From assembly GCF_002005565.1 (NCBI RefSeq), contig NZ_BDJC01000009.1:62001-126000 (forward strand): a DNA stretch of 64,000 bases. The letters run 5' to 3'. The first letter of the stretch is position 1, and each line of letters starts with the position of its first letter. This DNA is from Streptomyces sp. JHA26 (GTDB taxonomy: Bacteria; Actinomycetota; Actinomycetes; Streptomycetales; Streptomycetaceae). The translations under genes were made by a program, and so were the position numbers. The notes beneath the pieces were generated by a model. It made no database searches and was not told where the DNA came from. It was given only the letters and a program-made list of their open reading frames with translations. Shown here one piece after another: positions 24,966 to 34,862 of the stretch.

Positions 24966-26117
24966 TCAGCCGCGCGGCGTCCCGCCCCGGCCCTTCGCAC
25001 CCGCGCTCCGGCAGGTGTGTGCGACCCGCCTCCACGCCGCCCCGGTCCCGCCGGCGTGAGCACGTCCGCCCGCCCCGGCGGCCAGTGTCGCGGTGACGGC
25101 TCCGGCGGCCGCCACGGCCAGCGCGAGCGGGCGGCGGTGGCGTGAGAACCAGAACTGGAGGCTCCGCGGGTGCGACTCGTCGTCGAAGAGGCCGTGGGCG
25201 CCGTAGTCGACGGGCGCGGCGTCGTCCACCGGCTCGTAGAGGTTGACCGGCCGGGACGGGTCGACGGGGTCGTCGGTCTGCTGCGAGTCGTAGCCGGTGC
25301 GGGCCAGGTAGCGGTCGAGCAGGCCCGGGGCGACCCGCTGGCCGAGGAGGGTCGCGACGGTGGAACCGCCGACCCAGTACACGCGCCTGCCCGGATGGTC
25401 GGCCGCGTGCAGGACGGCCTCGGCGGCGACCTCGGGCTGGTAGACGGGGGCGACCGGGCGCGGGTGCCGGGGCAGCCGGGTGAGGACCCAGCTGAACTGG
25501 GGCGTGTTCAGGCCGGGCATCTGCACCATGGTGACCCGCACGCCGCTGCGGTCGTGCAGCAGTTCGCACCGCAGGGACTCGGTGAAGCCCTGGATGGCGT
25601 GCTTGGCACCGCAGTACACCGACTGCAGGGGCACACTGCGCTCGGCGAGGGCCGAGCCGACCTGCACGACGGTGCCCCGGTCACGGGGCACCATCCGCCG
25701 GAGCGCGGCCTGGGTGCCGTGGACGAAGCCGAAGTAGGTCACCTCGGTGGCCCGCCTCAGCTCCTCGGGCCGGACCTCCATGGCGGGGGCGAAGACGGTC
25801 GTGAAGGCGGCGTTCACCCAGACGTCGATCGGGCCGAGCTCGTCCTCGATCCGGGTCGCGGCGGCGTCCACCGCCTCGGCGTCGGAGACGTCCACCACCA
25901 GGGGCAGGGCGCGCCCGCCGGCCTTCCTGACCTCCTCGGCCGTCCGTTCGAGCGCGTGCTCGCCGCGCGCGAGGAGCGCCACGGCGGCACCGCGTGCGCC
26001 GAAGGCGCGGGCCGTGGCCCGGCCGACGCCGGCGGTGGCGCCGGTCACGACCACCACCTCGGGGCCGTCCTTCCGGCGGTGCCGCCCGCCGCGCCCGTAC
26101 CGTCCCGCGCCGGTCAC
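24966..26117 (-). CDS. SDR-family oxidoreductase with membrane-like C-terminal tail
   Basis: A 383-residue classical short-chain dehydrogenase with an extension. The cofactor motif is [12 protein letters not shown] near residues 25-36, a WVNAAF segment replaces the usual NNAG, and the catalytic Ser, Tyr and Lys are in VGSALAER and YCGAKHA. After about residue 260 comes a linker, then FWFSRHRR and a hydrophobic Ala/Gly stretch ([20 protein letters not shown]) that could anchor it in the membrane. GTG at 26117 overlaps the stop of the upstream ThDP enzyme gene (GTGA), so the two are co-translated. Substrate unknown. Confidence 0.88.
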   Translation of the reverse strand: MTGAGRYGRGGRHRRKDGPEVVVVTGATAGVGRATARAFGARGAAVALLARGEHALERTAEEVRKAGGRALPLVVDVSDAEAVDAAATRIEDELGPIDVWVNAAFTTVFAPAMEVRPEELRRATEVTYFGFVHGTQAALRRMVPRDRGTVVQVGSALAERSVPLQSVYCGAKHAIQGFTESLRCELLHDRSGVRVTMVQMPGLNTPQFSWVLTRLPRHPRPVAPVYQPEVAAEAVLHAADHPGRRVYWVGGSTVATLLGQRVAPGLLDRYLARTGYDSQQTDDPVDPSRPVNLYEPVDDAAPVDYGAHGLFDDESHPRSLQFWFSRHRRPLALAVAAAGAVTATLAAGAGGRAHAGGTGAAWRRVAHTCRSAGAKGRGGTPRG

Positions 26118-27916
26118 TTCTTGCCCCGGCCGGGGAGGTGCCCGGCGTACTCGGTGAGTTTCTGGCGGACGCCCTTGGCGGCGATGCCGGCCCGCTCCGG
26201 GTCGTGCACGGCGGCCTGGGCGGCCTTCTTGCCCTGCTCCGTCGTGATGTGCGGCGGGATCGGTGCGATCTCCGCGTCCACCTTGAACTCCAGCACCACC
26301 GGCCGGTCCGAGGCCAGCGCCTCGTCCCAGGCGGCGCCGACCTTCCTGGGCTTGTCGCAGACGATGCCCTTCAGGCCGAGCAGTTCGGCGTAGGCGGCGT
26401 AGGGGACGTCGGGAATGTCCTGGGAACCGGGGTACTTGGGGTCACCGGCCATCGCGCGCTGCTCCCAGGTGACCTGGTTGAGGTCCTGGTTGTTGAACAC
26501 GCAGAAGACCAGCGGAGCCGGCCCGGAGAGCCGGTCCAGGTACCGCTTGACGGTGATCATCTCGTTCATGCCGTTCATCTGGAACGCACCGTCACCCACG
26601 AAGGCGATCACCGGGCGGTCCGGGTACGCGAACCGCGCCGCGATCGCGTACGGCGTACCGGGGCCCATCGTCGCCAGCGTCCCGGACAGCGACGCGCGCA
26701 TGCCGTCACGGAGTTTCAGGTGCCGGGCCCACCAGTTGGTGCCGGAGCCGGAGTCCGCCGTCAGGATCACCCCGTCCGGCAGCCTCGGCGACAGTTCGGC
26801 GGCCACCGCCTGCGGATTGATCCGGCCGCCGAAGTGCTGGTCCGCCCAGCGGTCGCACAGGTCGTTCCACTCGCGGACGTCCTTCTCGATCTTCTTCCGC
26901 CAGCGGCCGGCCTTCTTCCGCTTCAGCAGCGGGACCAGCGCCCTCAGCGTCTCCTTCGCATCGCCGACGAGGTGGGCCTCCATCGGGTAGCGGATGCCGA
27001 TCATGCGGCCGTCGATGTCGATCTCCACGCCTCGGGCCTGCCCCTCGTCCGGCAGCCACTCCGCGTACGGGAAACTCGTGCCGACCATCAGCAGGGTGTC
27101 GCACTCCCGCATCATGTCGTCACTGGCCTTGCTGCCCAGCAGACCGATCGGCCCCGTCACGAACGGCAGGTCGTCGGGGAGCACCTCACGGCCCAGCAGG
27201 GCCTTGGCCACCCCGGCCCCCAGCAGTTCGGCCACCTCGATCACCTCGGCCTCGGCGGCCGCGGCGCCCTGGCCGACCAGCATGGCGACCTTCTCGCCCG
27301 CGTTGAGCACGTCGGCGGCCCTGCGCAGCTCGTCGGGGTCGGGGAGGACCCGGGGGCGGCTCCAGCCGACGCTGGAGAAGACCGAACCGTGCTCCTTCGG
27401 CGGGGACGGCACCGCGTCCTCCTCCTGCACGTCGTTCGGGATGATGACCGTGGCCACGCCCCGCGTGGTCAGCGCCGTCTTGAACGCCCGGTCGATCACG
27501 TGCCGGACCTGCCCCGGATGCACCACCATCTGGCAGAACTCCGACACGTCCGCGAACAACCGGTCCAGAGCGATCTCCTGCTGGTAGTGGGCGCCCAGCG
27601 ACAACCGCTTCTGCTGGCCCACCACCGCCACCACCGGCTGATGATCGAGCTTCGCGTCGTACAGGCCGTTCAGCAGATGCACCGCACCCGGACCCGAGGT
27701 CGCCACGCAGCAGCCCACCTCGCCGGTGAACTTCGCGTGCGCGCACGCCATGAACGCGGCCATCTCCTCATGCCGCGCCTGAATGAACTCCGGACTGCCC
27801 CCCGCCCGGTCGAACGCACCGAGCAGACCGTTGATGCCGTCGCCCGGGTAGCCGTAGACCCTTTCGACGCCCCATTCGGCCAGGCGCTGAAGTACGTAGT
27901 CGGCGACTTGAGTCAT
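26114..27916 (-). CDS. Pyruvate oxidase / pyruvate:quinone dehydrogenase-like ThDP enzyme
   Basis: A 600-residue member of the acetolactate synthase/pyruvate oxidase superfamily. The N-terminal ThDP-pyrimidine domain contains [18 protein letters not shown] and the activating Glu in [10 protein letters not shown]. The central domain holds a nucleotide-binding fold ([16 protein letters not shown]), and the C-terminal ThDP-diphosphate domain has [12 protein letters not shown] near residue 440 and the closing FNNQDLNQV. Closest in pattern to PoxB-type enzymes that decarboxylate pyruvate to acetate, but the membrane-binding C terminus of E. coli PoxB is not evident. The SDR gene is coupled downstream. 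A decayed partial copy lies 4.2 kb away. Confidence 0.88.
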   Translation of the reverse strand: MTQVADYVLQRLAEWGVERVYGYPGDGINGLLGAFDRAGGSPEFIQARHEEMAAFMACAHAKFTGEVGCCVATSGPGAVHLLNGLYDAKLDHQPVVAVVGQQKRLSLGAHYQQEIALDRLFADVSEFCQMVVHPGQVRHVIDRAFKTALTTRGVATVIIPNDVQEEDAVPSPPKEHGSVFSSVGWSRPRVLPDPDELRRAADVLNAGEKVAMLVGQGAAAAEAEVIEVAELLGAGVAKALLGREVLPDDLPFVTGPIGLLGSKASDDMMRECDTLLMVGTSFPYAEWLPDEGQARGVEIDIDGRMIGIRYPMEAHLVGDAKETLRALVPLLKRKKAGRWRKKIEKDVREWNDLCDRWADQHFGGRINPQAVAAELSPRLPDGVILTADSGSGTNWWARHLKLRDGMRASLSGTLATMGPGTPYAIAARFAYPDRPVIAFVGDGAFQMNGMNEMITVKRYLDRLSGPAPLVFCVFNNQDLNQVTWEQRAMAGDPKYPGSQDIPDVPYAAYAELLGLKGIVCDKPRKVGAAWDEALASDRPVVLEFKVDAEIAPIPPHITTEQGKKAAQAAVHDPERAGIAAKGVRQKLTEYAGHLPGRGKK

Positions 27917-28026
27917 GGGCTCTCCTGCGCACGCGTGAAGAACAGTGGGTTGTGGAGTGCCTTCCCCTGCGGTTCGTAAACCGGGCGGCGCCCACCCGTT
28001 CGGCCACCCGTGCCGGATGCGCGCCC

Positions 28027-29094
28027 TCAGCGTCCGCGCGCCGGGGGCGGTGCGGTGCTCGCGCGGGTCACCAGCCGGGTCGGCACGAGCGTCGTCCCCC
28101 GCTCCGGGCCGTCCTGGCGCATCTTGCGCAGCACGGCCCGCACGCAGAGCCGTCCCACCTCGGCGAAGTCCTGGTGCACCGTGGTCAGCGGCGGCAGGAA
28201 GGAACCGGCCTCCGGGATGTCGTCGAACCCGATGACGCTGACGTCCTGCGGGACGCGCCGACCGCGTTCGTGCAGGGCGCGCAGCAGTCCCAGGGCCATC
28301 TGGTCGTTGGCCGCGAAGACGGCCGTGCAGCCCTCGCGGCCGGCGAGTTCGAGGCCGGCCCGGTGACCGGACTCCGCGGACCAGTCGCCCCGGACGAGGG
28401 GCGGCGGGGTGCGGCCGGCCTCGGCGAGCGTCCGGCGCCAGGCGTCCGCGCGGCGCTGGGCGGCGAAGGAGTCCTCCGGCCCGGCCAGGTGCCACACGGT
28501 GTCGTGACCGAGGTCGAGCAGGTGCCGCACGGCGGCGCGGGTGCCGCCGGCCTGGTCGGTGTCGACGACCGTGTAGTGGTCGCCGGCGTCGGAGTCGACC
28601 ACCACGACCTGGACGTGGGGCGGCAGCGTGACGGTGGCCGCGTCCAGGAGGTGGACCTCCATGATGACGATCACCGCGTCGACGGCGAGCTCCTCCAGCC
28701 GGGAGAACGCGCCCTGCACCTCGTCCTGCGTGGGCACGGCCACCGGCAGCAGCGTCACCGCGTACCCCTCGCTCGCCGCGGAGGTCGCGATGGCCTCCAG
28801 GGTGCGCACGTTGCCCGTGGTGGACAGCGAGAAGGTGATGACGCCGATGGTGCGGAACTCACCGCGTTTGAGCGCCCGGGCGGCGCTGTTGGGGCGGTAC
28901 CCGAGCTCCTTCATGGCCGCCAGGACCTGCCGCCGGGTCTCCTCGGTCACCCCGGCGTATCCGTTGGAGACGCGGGAGACGGTCTGTGAGGAGACCCCGG
29001 CCAGCCGGGCCACGTCCGCCATGGAGGCCGTGCGCTCCCGGCCGCGCCGGGAGCGGGCGGGTGCGCCCGTCGGGACTTCCTCAGCCGTGCTCAC
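28027..29094 (-). CDS. LacI-family repressor of the galactan operon
   Basis: A 355-residue LacI/GalR regulator. The helix-turn-helix is near residues 26-50 (ADVARLAGVSSQTVSRVSNG), the hinge helix contains RPNSAARAL, and a ribose-binding-like effector domain follows with NDQMALGLL and GFDDIPEA. It is divergent from the sugar ABC operon at 29286, and two near-identical palindromes lie between them, the pattern expected if it represses both. GTG start at 29094 has a weak ribosome site; an internal ATG at residue 25 (MADVARL) would also keep the whole HTH. The effector is inferred to be a galactose-containing oligosaccharide. Confidence 0.9.
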   Translation of the reverse strand: MSTAEEVPTGAPARSRRGRERTASMADVARLAGVSSQTVSRVSNGYAGVTEETRRQVLAAMKELGYRPNSAARALKRGEFRTIGVITFSLSTTGNVRTLEAIATSAASEGYAVTLLPVAVPTQDEVQGAFSRLEELAVDAVIVIMEVHLLDAATVTLPPHVQVVVVDSDAGDHYTVVDTDQAGGTRAAVRHLLDLGHDTVWHLAGPEDSFAAQRRADAWRRTLAEAGRTPPPLVRGDWSAESGHRAGLELAGREGCTAVFAANDQMALGLLRALHERGRRVPQDVSVIGFDDIPEAGSFLPPLTTVHQDFAEVGRLCVRAVLRKMRQDGPERGTTLVPTRLVTRASTAPPPARGR

Positions 29095-29188
29095 TCGGCG
29101 TCAGCCACCTCTCTGTCGCTGTCGGGCCCCGGTGCGAAAGGACCCTTGACCGTCGTCATCGGGGCAGTGTAGACATGCCGCCATCAGA

Positions 29189-29202
29189 TGTTTACGTAAA
29201 CA
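29189..29202. promoter_or_regulatory. LacI-type operator 1
   Basis: TGTTTACGTAAACA, a perfect 14-bp palindrome with the central CG typical of LacI-family sites, in the gap between the LacI gene and the sugar ABC operon. Confidence 0.8.
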
Positions 29203-29234
29203 TAACAGCCCGGACACCTTTTCGCGGTGGCCGG

Positions 29235-29248
29235 TGTTTGCGTAAACA
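29235..29248. promoter_or_regulatory. LacI-type operator 2
   Basis: TGTTTGCGTAAACA, one base different from operator 1 and centred 46 bases from it, 37 bases before the permease ATG. Two sites at this spacing could bind two dimers or allow a short loop. Confidence 0.8.
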
Positions 29249-29285
29249 TCGCGAGGTCCCAGGACATGGACGAGCGAGGAACGAC

Positions 29286-30212
29286 ATGACGACGCTGCAA
29301 CCGCCGGCCGCCGCCGAGCCGCGGCCGGCACCGCCACCGGCGCGACGGGACCGCCGCTCCTGGACGGGGTGGGGCTTCCTCGGTCCGTTCGTGATCGTGT
29401 TCGCCCTGGTCTTCCTCGCCCCGATCGCCTACTCGGTGTACCTCAGCCTCTTCCGCGACCAGCTCGTCGGCGGGACCACCTTCGTCGGCCTGGACAACTA
29501 CGCGCAGGCCCTCCATGACGACCGGTTCTGGGCCTCGCTCGGCCGGGTCGCGCTCTTCCTGGCCGTCCAGGTGCCGGTCATGCTCGGCATCGCGCTGCTG
29601 GTGGCGCTGGCCCTGGACAGCGGCCGCCTCTACGGACGGGACTTCTTCCGGATCTCGATCTTCCTGCCGTACGCCGTGCCCGCCGTGGTGGCCACCCTGA
29701 TGTGGGGCTTCATGTACGGCACCCGCTTCGGGCTGGTCGGCGACATCAACGACGCGCTGGGCGTCTCGCTGCCCGACCCGCTCTCCGCCGATCTGGTGCT
29801 GGCCTCCATCGGCAACATCGTGACCTGGGAGTTCGTCGGCTACAACATGCTGATCTTCTACGCGGCGCTGCGCGTGGTCCCGCACTCGCTGTACGAGGCC
29901 GCCGAGATCGACGGGGCCGGGCAGTTCCGCGTGATCACCGCCATCAAGCTGCCGGCCATCCGCGGGGCGCTGGTCATCGCGACGATCTTCTCGATCATCG
30001 GCAGCTTCCAGCTCTTCAACGAGCCGAACATCCTCCGGCCGCTGGCGCCCAACGCCATCACCACCGACTACACGCCGAACTTCTACACGTACTCGCTGTC
30101 CTTCAACGGGCAGCAGCACAACTACTCCGCGACGGTCGCCATCGTCATGGGGCTGATCACCATGGTCGTCGCCTACGTCGTCCAGCTGCGCGGCATGCGC
30201 AAGGGAGTGTGA
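29286..30212 (+). CDS. Sugar ABC importer permease 1 (MalF-like)
   Basis: A 308-residue membrane subunit of a CUT1-type oligosaccharide importer. About six transmembrane segments are visible, beginning GFLGPFVIVFALVFLAPIAYSVY, and the cytosolic EAA loop reads EAAEIDGAGQFRVITAIKLP, which contacts the ATPase. No ATPase gene lies in the operon; Streptomyces CUT1 importers normally share the MsiK ATPase encoded elsewhere. ATG at 29286 after GAGGAA. First gene of the galactan island and directly downstream of both LacI operators. Confidence 0.93.
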   Translation: MTTLQPPAAAEPRPAPPPARRDRRSWTGWGFLGPFVIVFALVFLAPIAYSVYLSLFRDQLVGGTTFVGLDNYAQALHDDRFWASLGRVALFLAVQVPVMLGIALLVALALDSGRLYGRDFFRISIFLPYAVPAVVATLMWGFMYGTRFGLVGDINDALGVSLPDPLSADLVLASIGNIVTWEFVGYNMLIFYAALRVVPHSLYEAAEIDGAGQFRVITAIKLPAIRGALVIATIFSIIGSFQLFNEPNILRPLAPNAITTDYTPNFYTYSLSFNGQQHNYSATVAIVMGLITMVVAYVVQLRGMRKGV

Positions 30213-30219
30213 AGCAGCG

Positions 30220-31164
30220 ATGACCAGTCCTGTCGTCACCGTCTCCGACCGTCCCGCGCCCTCCGGCGCCCCCGGCACCGCGCCCCGGCTGCGCGCCCCC
30301 CGCCGCCCGCACACCCCGGGCAGGCCCCGGCGCAGCGTCCTGCTGACCGTGCTCACCGGACTGGTGGTGCTCTACAGCCTGGTGCCGCTGCTCTGGCTGG
30401 TCGTCGGCGCCACCAAGACGCAGGAGGGCCTGTCGGACTCCTTCGGCCTGTGGTTCGACGGGGACTTCGCCCTGTGGGACAACCTCACGCAGACGTTCAC
30501 CTACGACGACGGCGTGTTCACCCGCTGGCTGCTCAACACCCTGCTGTACGTGGGGCTGGGCGCGGGCGGCGCCACCTTCCTCGCCGTCCTCGGCGGTTAC
30601 GCGCTCGCCAAGTTCGACTTCCCCGGCCGGCGCGGGGTCTTCGCCGTCGTCATCGGCGCGGTGGCGGTGCCGGGTACGGCGCTGGCGGTGCCGACCTTCC
30701 TGATGTTCAGCAAGATGGGACTCACCGACACACCCTGGGCGGTGATCGTCCCGTCGTTGATCTCGCCGTTCGGCCTGTACCTGATGTGGGTGTTCGCGAG
30801 CGAGGCCGTTCCGACCGAGCTGATGGAGGCCGCGCGCATCGACGGCGCCGGCGAGGTGCGCACCTTCTTCCGGGTCGCGCTGCCACTGCTGGCGCCCGGC
30901 ATCGTCACCGTCCTGCTGTTCACCATGGTCGCGACCTGGAACAACTACTTCCTGCCGCTGATCATGCTCAAGGACCCGGACTGGTATCCGCTGACCCTGG
31001 GTCTGAACAGCTGGAACCAGCAGGCCCAGACCGCCGGCGGCGAGGCCGTCTTCAACCTGGTCGTCACCGGATCCCTCGTCACGATCCTGCCGCTGATCGC
31101 CGCGTTCCTGCTGCTGCAGAGGTACTGGCAGTCCGGACTGGCCGCCGGAAGCGTCAAGGAATAG
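30220..31164 (+). CDS. Sugar ABC importer permease 2 (MalG-like)
   Basis: A 314-residue partner permease. A proline/arginine-rich cytosolic N terminus of about 40 residues precedes six membrane segments (VLLTVLTGLVVLYSLVPLLW first), and the EAA loop is EAARIDGAGEVRTFFRVALP. It starts seven bases after permease 1 and would form the heterodimeric channel with it. Same operon, same predicted LacI control. Confidence 0.93.
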   Translation: MTSPVVTVSDRPAPSGAPGTAPRLRAPRRPHTPGRPRRSVLLTVLTGLVVLYSLVPLLWLVVGATKTQEGLSDSFGLWFDGDFALWDNLTQTFTYDDGVFTRWLLNTLLYVGLGAGGATFLAVLGGYALAKFDFPGRRGVFAVVIGAVAVPGTALAVPTFLMFSKMGLTDTPWAVIVPSLISPFGLYLMWVFASEAVPTELMEAARIDGAGEVRTFFRVALPLLAPGIVTVLLFTMVATWNNYFLPLIMLKDPDWYPLTLGLNSWNQQAQTAGGEAVFNLVVTGSLVTILPLIAAFLLLQRYWQSGLAAGSVKE

Positions 31165-31260
31165 CCCGGACGGCCCCCTCCCCCACGCTCCCCCTCCCCC
31201 ACGTTCCTCCCGATCCCCGACTGTGCCGGTCACCGGCCACGAAGAAGTGGAAGCTCACCC

Positions 31261-32601
31261 ATGCACAAGCAATCGCGCCGTCTGCTGCGCGGCATCGGTC
31301 TCGTCTGCGCCCTCGCCCTGGGAGCGACCGCCTGCGGCGACGAGGACGGTGGATCGAGCGGGAAGTCCGTCTCCCAGGCGGACGTCCGGGCCGCTCTGGA
31401 GAAGGGCGGCACCATCACCGTCTGGGCGTGGGAGCCCACGCTGAAGCAGGTGGCCGCCGGCTTCGAGAAGGAACACCCCGGCGTCAAGGTGAACCTGGTC
31501 AACGCGGGCACCAACAAAGACCAGTACACGGCCCTGCAGAACGCCATGTCGGCGAAGAAGGGCGTACCCGACGTCGCCCAGATCGAGTACTACGCGATGG
31601 GCCAGTTCGCGCTGACCGAGCAGCTCACCGATCTCAAGGGCTTCGGCGCCGAGAAGCTCGCCACCCGTTACTCGCCCGGTACCTGGAACGGCGTGAAGGC
31701 CGGCGGCGACGGCGTCTACGCCCTGCCGATGGACTCCGGCCCGATGGCGCTGTTCTACAACAAGAAGGTCTTCGACCGGTACGGCATCAAGGTGCCCACC
31801 ACCTGGGACGAGTACCTCACCGCCGCCCGCGACCTGCACAGGAAGAACCCGGAGGCGTACATCACCGCCGACACCGGAGAGGCCGGCTTCACCACCAGCA
31901 TGCTCTGGCAGGCCGGTTCGCGCCCCTACACGGTGAACGGCACCGAGGTGAAGATCGACTTCTCCGACAAGGGCGCCGGGAAGTTCACCGGCGTCTGGCA
32001 GAAGCTCATCGACGAGAAGCTCCTCGCCCCCGTCACCAGCTGGTCCGACGAGTGGTACAAGGGCCTCGGCGACGGCAGCATCGCCACCCTGGCCACCGGC
32101 GCCTGGATGCCCGCCAACCTGGAGTCGGGCGTCAAGAACGCCTCCGGCGACTGGCGGGTCGCCCCGCTGCCGCAGTGGTCCGCGGGCGACAAGGCCGGCG
32201 CCGAGAACGGCGGCAGCGCGCTCGCCCTGCCGGAGCTCGGCAAGAACGAGGCGCTGGCGTACGCCTTCGTCGAGTACGCCAACGCCGGCAAGGGCGTGCA
32301 GACCCGTCTGGAGAACGGAGCCTTCCCGGCGACCACCGCGGACCTGCAGTCCAGCACGTTCCAGGAGACGAAGTTCCCGTACTTCGGCGGCCAGCAGGCC
32401 AACAAGATCTTCGCCGAGGCGGCCGGGAACGTCGCCGGCGACTGGTCGTACCTGCCCTACCAGGTGTACGCGAACTCGATCTTCAACGACACCGTCGGCA
32501 AGGCCTACGTCTCCGGCACCACGCTGGCCGAGGGCCTGAAGGCCTGGCAGGACGCCTCGGTCGAGTACGGCACCGAGCAGGGCTTCACCGTCGAGCAGTA
32601 G
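31261..32601 (+). CDS. Sugar-binding lipoprotein of the ABC importer
   Basis: A 446-residue extracellular solute-binding protein (family 1). The signal peptide ends in the lipobox ALGATAC, Cys25 being lipidated, so it is tethered to the outer face of the membrane. The fold signature WAWEPTLKQVAAGFEKEHPGV opens the first lobe, and aromatic-rich segments (WAWEP, TWDEY, SWSDEWYKG) probably line a sugar site. Position after two permeases and before GH42 and GH30 enzymes suggests galacto-oligosaccharides, probably beta-1,6-linked, as ligand; this is inferred from context. Confidence 0.92.
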   Translation: MHKQSRRLLRGIGLVCALALGATACGDEDGGSSGKSVSQADVRAALEKGGTITVWAWEPTLKQVAAGFEKEHPGVKVNLVNAGTNKDQYTALQNAMSAKKGVPDVAQIEYYAMGQFALTEQLTDLKGFGAEKLATRYSPGTWNGVKAGGDGVYALPMDSGPMALFYNKKVFDRYGIKVPTTWDEYLTAARDLHRKNPEAYITADTGEAGFTTSMLWQAGSRPYTVNGTEVKIDFSDKGAGKFTGVWQKLIDEKLLAPVTSWSDEWYKGLGDGSIATLATGAWMPANLESGVKNASGDWRVAPLPQWSAGDKAGAENGGSALALPELGKNEALAYAFVEYANAGKGVQTRLENGAFPATTADLQSSTFQETKFPYFGGQQANKIFAEAAGNVAGDWSYLPYQVYANSIFNDTVGKAYVSGTTLAEGLKAWQDASVEYGTEQGFTVEQ

Positions 32602-32689
32602 CACCAGCACGCGACGCGGCGGCCCGCACGGGGCGGCGCGGCACCCGCGCCGCCTCCCGCGCCGCACGCATCCCACCGGAAGGACCGCC

Positions 32690-34735
32690 ATGATCTCCAC
32701 CCTCCTGTCCCGCCTGCAGCGCGGACCGGACGGCGCGCCCGCCCCCCGTCTCGCCTTCGGCGCGGACTACAACCCCGAGCAGTGGCCCCGGGAGGTGTGG
32801 GAGGAGGACGTACGGCTGATGCGCGAGGCCGGCGTCAACATCGTCTCCGTCGGCATCTTCTCCTGGGCCCGGATCCAACCGGGCCCGGACACCTGGGACT
32901 TCGCCTGGCTCGACGAGGTCATGGACCTGCTGCACGAGAACGGCGTCGGCGTCGACCTGGCCACCGCCACCGCGTCCCCGCCGCCCTGGCTGACCACCGC
33001 GCACCCGGAGATCCTCCCGGTCACCGACCGCGGGGAGACGCTGTGGCCGGGAGCGCGCCAGCACTGGCGCCCCACCTCCCCCGTCTTCCGCGAGCACGCC
33101 CTGCGCCTGGTGCGCGAGATGGCGTCCCGCTACGCCGGTCACCCGGCCCTGGTCGCCTGGCACGTCAACAACGAGCTCGGGTGCCACAACGTCTACGACT
33201 ACTCGGACGACGCGGCCCGTGCCTTCCGGAACTGGCTGCGCGCCCGGTACACCACGCTGGACGCCCTCAACCACGCCTGGGGCACGGCGTTCTGGTCGCA
33301 GCGCTACAGCGACTGGGAGCAGATCCTGCCGCCGCGGCTCGCCGCCTCCCACCCCAACCCGACGCAGCAGCTGGACTTCAAGCGTTTCTCGTCGGACGCC
33401 CTGAAGGACCACCTGCGGGCCGAGCGCGAGGTGCTGCGGGACCTCACGCCGGACGTCCCGGTCACCACCAACTTCATGGTGATGCCGGGCACCAAGGGCA
33501 TGAACTACGCGGACTGGGCGGGCGAGGTGGACTTCGTCGCCAACGACCACTACGTCGTCCCGCACCCGCAGGACCGTGACGAGCTGTCCTTCTCGGCGAA
33601 CCTCACCAGCGGCATCGCGGGCGGCCGGCCCTGGTTCCTGATGGAGCACTCCACCAGCGCCGTGAACTGGCAGCCCGTCAACCTGGCGAAGCGGCCGGGC
33701 GACCTGGCCCGGGACTCGCTGACCCACGTGGCGCACGGTGCCGACGCGGTCTGCTTCTTCCAGTGGCGCCAGTCGGCGGCCGGCGCCGAGAAGTACCACT
33801 CGGCGATGGTGCCGCACGCCGGCGCCGACAGCGACCTGTTCCGCGCGGTCACCGCGCTCGGCGACACGCTGAGGACGCTGGCGCCGGTCGCCGGGAGCGA
33901 GCGGGAGCCCGCCGGGGTCGGCATCCTCTTCGACTGGGAGTCGTGGTGGGCGAGCGAGCAGGACTCGCACCCCACCTCGCTGCTCGACTACCACCGGGAG
34001 GCGCTCGACTGGTACTCCGCGCTCCTCTCCCTCGGCATCCGCGCCGACGTGGTCACCACCGGCGCCGACCTGAGCCGCCACCGGGTGCTGATCGCGCCGG
34101 TGCTGCACCTGGTCCCCGCCGATCTCGCCAAGGAGCTCACCCGGTACGCCGAGCAGGGCGGGCACCTGGTCACCACGTACTTCTCCGGCGTCGTGGACGA
34201 GAACGACCACGTCTGGCTCGGCGGCTACCCGGGCGCCCTGCGGGACCTGCTGGGCATCCGCGTCGAGGAGTTCGGCCCCCTGCCCGCCGGGCAGACCGTG
34301 GAGCTGGACGACGCGACCGCCGGCGGCCTGTGGACCGACCAGATCACCGTCACCGCGCCCGAGACGGAGGTCCTCGCCCGCTACCGCACCGGCACGCACG
34401 CGGGACGCCCGGCCGTCACCCGGCGTCCGGCGGGCAGCGGCTCGGCCGCGTACGTCTCCACCCGGCTCGGTGCCGACGGGCTGGCCTCGCTGCTGCCGCG
34501 ACTGCTGGAACCGGCCGGCGTGGCGAGCGAGCTGCCCGCCGAGGTGCGCGGCCTGGTCGAGGCGACCGTGCGCCGCGGTCCCGGCGGCCGGTTCGTGTTC
34601 CTGGTCAACCGGACCGACGACGCGGTCACCGTCCCGGACCTGCCCGGAGAGGTACTGGTCGGCGCCACCGACGGGGCCGGCGCCGTCGTCCTCGGCCCCA
34701 GGGGCGTCGCCGTCCTGCGCACGCCCGCCGCCTGA
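32690..34735 (+). CDS. Beta-galactosidase, glycoside hydrolase family 42
   Basis: A 681-residue enzyme without a signal peptide, so intracellular. The GH42 catalytic domain carries acid/base Glu162 (HVNNELG) and nucleophile Glu319 (LMEHSTS), followed by the trimerisation domain and a C-terminal beta domain. GH42 enzymes release galactose from short galacto-oligosaccharides rather than lactose in most soil bacteria. It sits 88 bases after the binding protein and is probably in the same transcript. ATG at 32690 follows GGAAGGA. Confidence 0.94.
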   Translation: MISTLLSRLQRGPDGAPAPRLAFGADYNPEQWPREVWEEDVRLMREAGVNIVSVGIFSWARIQPGPDTWDFAWLDEVMDLLHENGVGVDLATATASPPPWLTTAHPEILPVTDRGETLWPGARQHWRPTSPVFREHALRLVREMASRYAGHPALVAWHVNNELGCHNVYDYSDDAARAFRNWLRARYTTLDALNHAWGTAFWSQRYSDWEQILPPRLAASHPNPTQQLDFKRFSSDALKDHLRAEREVLRDLTPDVPVTTNFMVMPGTKGMNYADWAGEVDFVANDHYVVPHPQDRDELSFSANLTSGIAGGRPWFLMEHSTSAVNWQPVNLAKRPGDLARDSLTHVAHGADAVCFFQWRQSAAGAEKYHSAMVPHAGADSDLFRAVTALGDTLRTLAPVAGSEREPAGVGILFDWESWWASEQDSHPTSLLDYHREALDWYSALLSLGIRADVVTTGADLSRHRVLIAPVLHLVPADLAKELTRYAEQGGHLVTTYFSGVVDENDHVWLGGYPGALRDLLGIRVEEFGPLPAGQTVELDDATAGGLWTDQITVTAPETEVLARYRTGTHAGRPAVTRRPAGSGSAAYVSTRLGADGLASLLPRLLEPAGVASELPAEVRGLVEATVRRGPGGRFVFLVNRTDDAVTVPDLPGEVLVGATDGAGAVVLGPRGVAVLRTPAA

Positions 34736-34862
34736 CCCTCCCCACCGCGCACCACCACGACTCCCCGGAGCGGCACGCACCTGCTCCGGGGCGCCCCCTC
34801 CTGCCCGCCCACGGGCGGGAGGGGCCACCGCAGCGACCACACCTTCCCGTTGGGAGCACACG

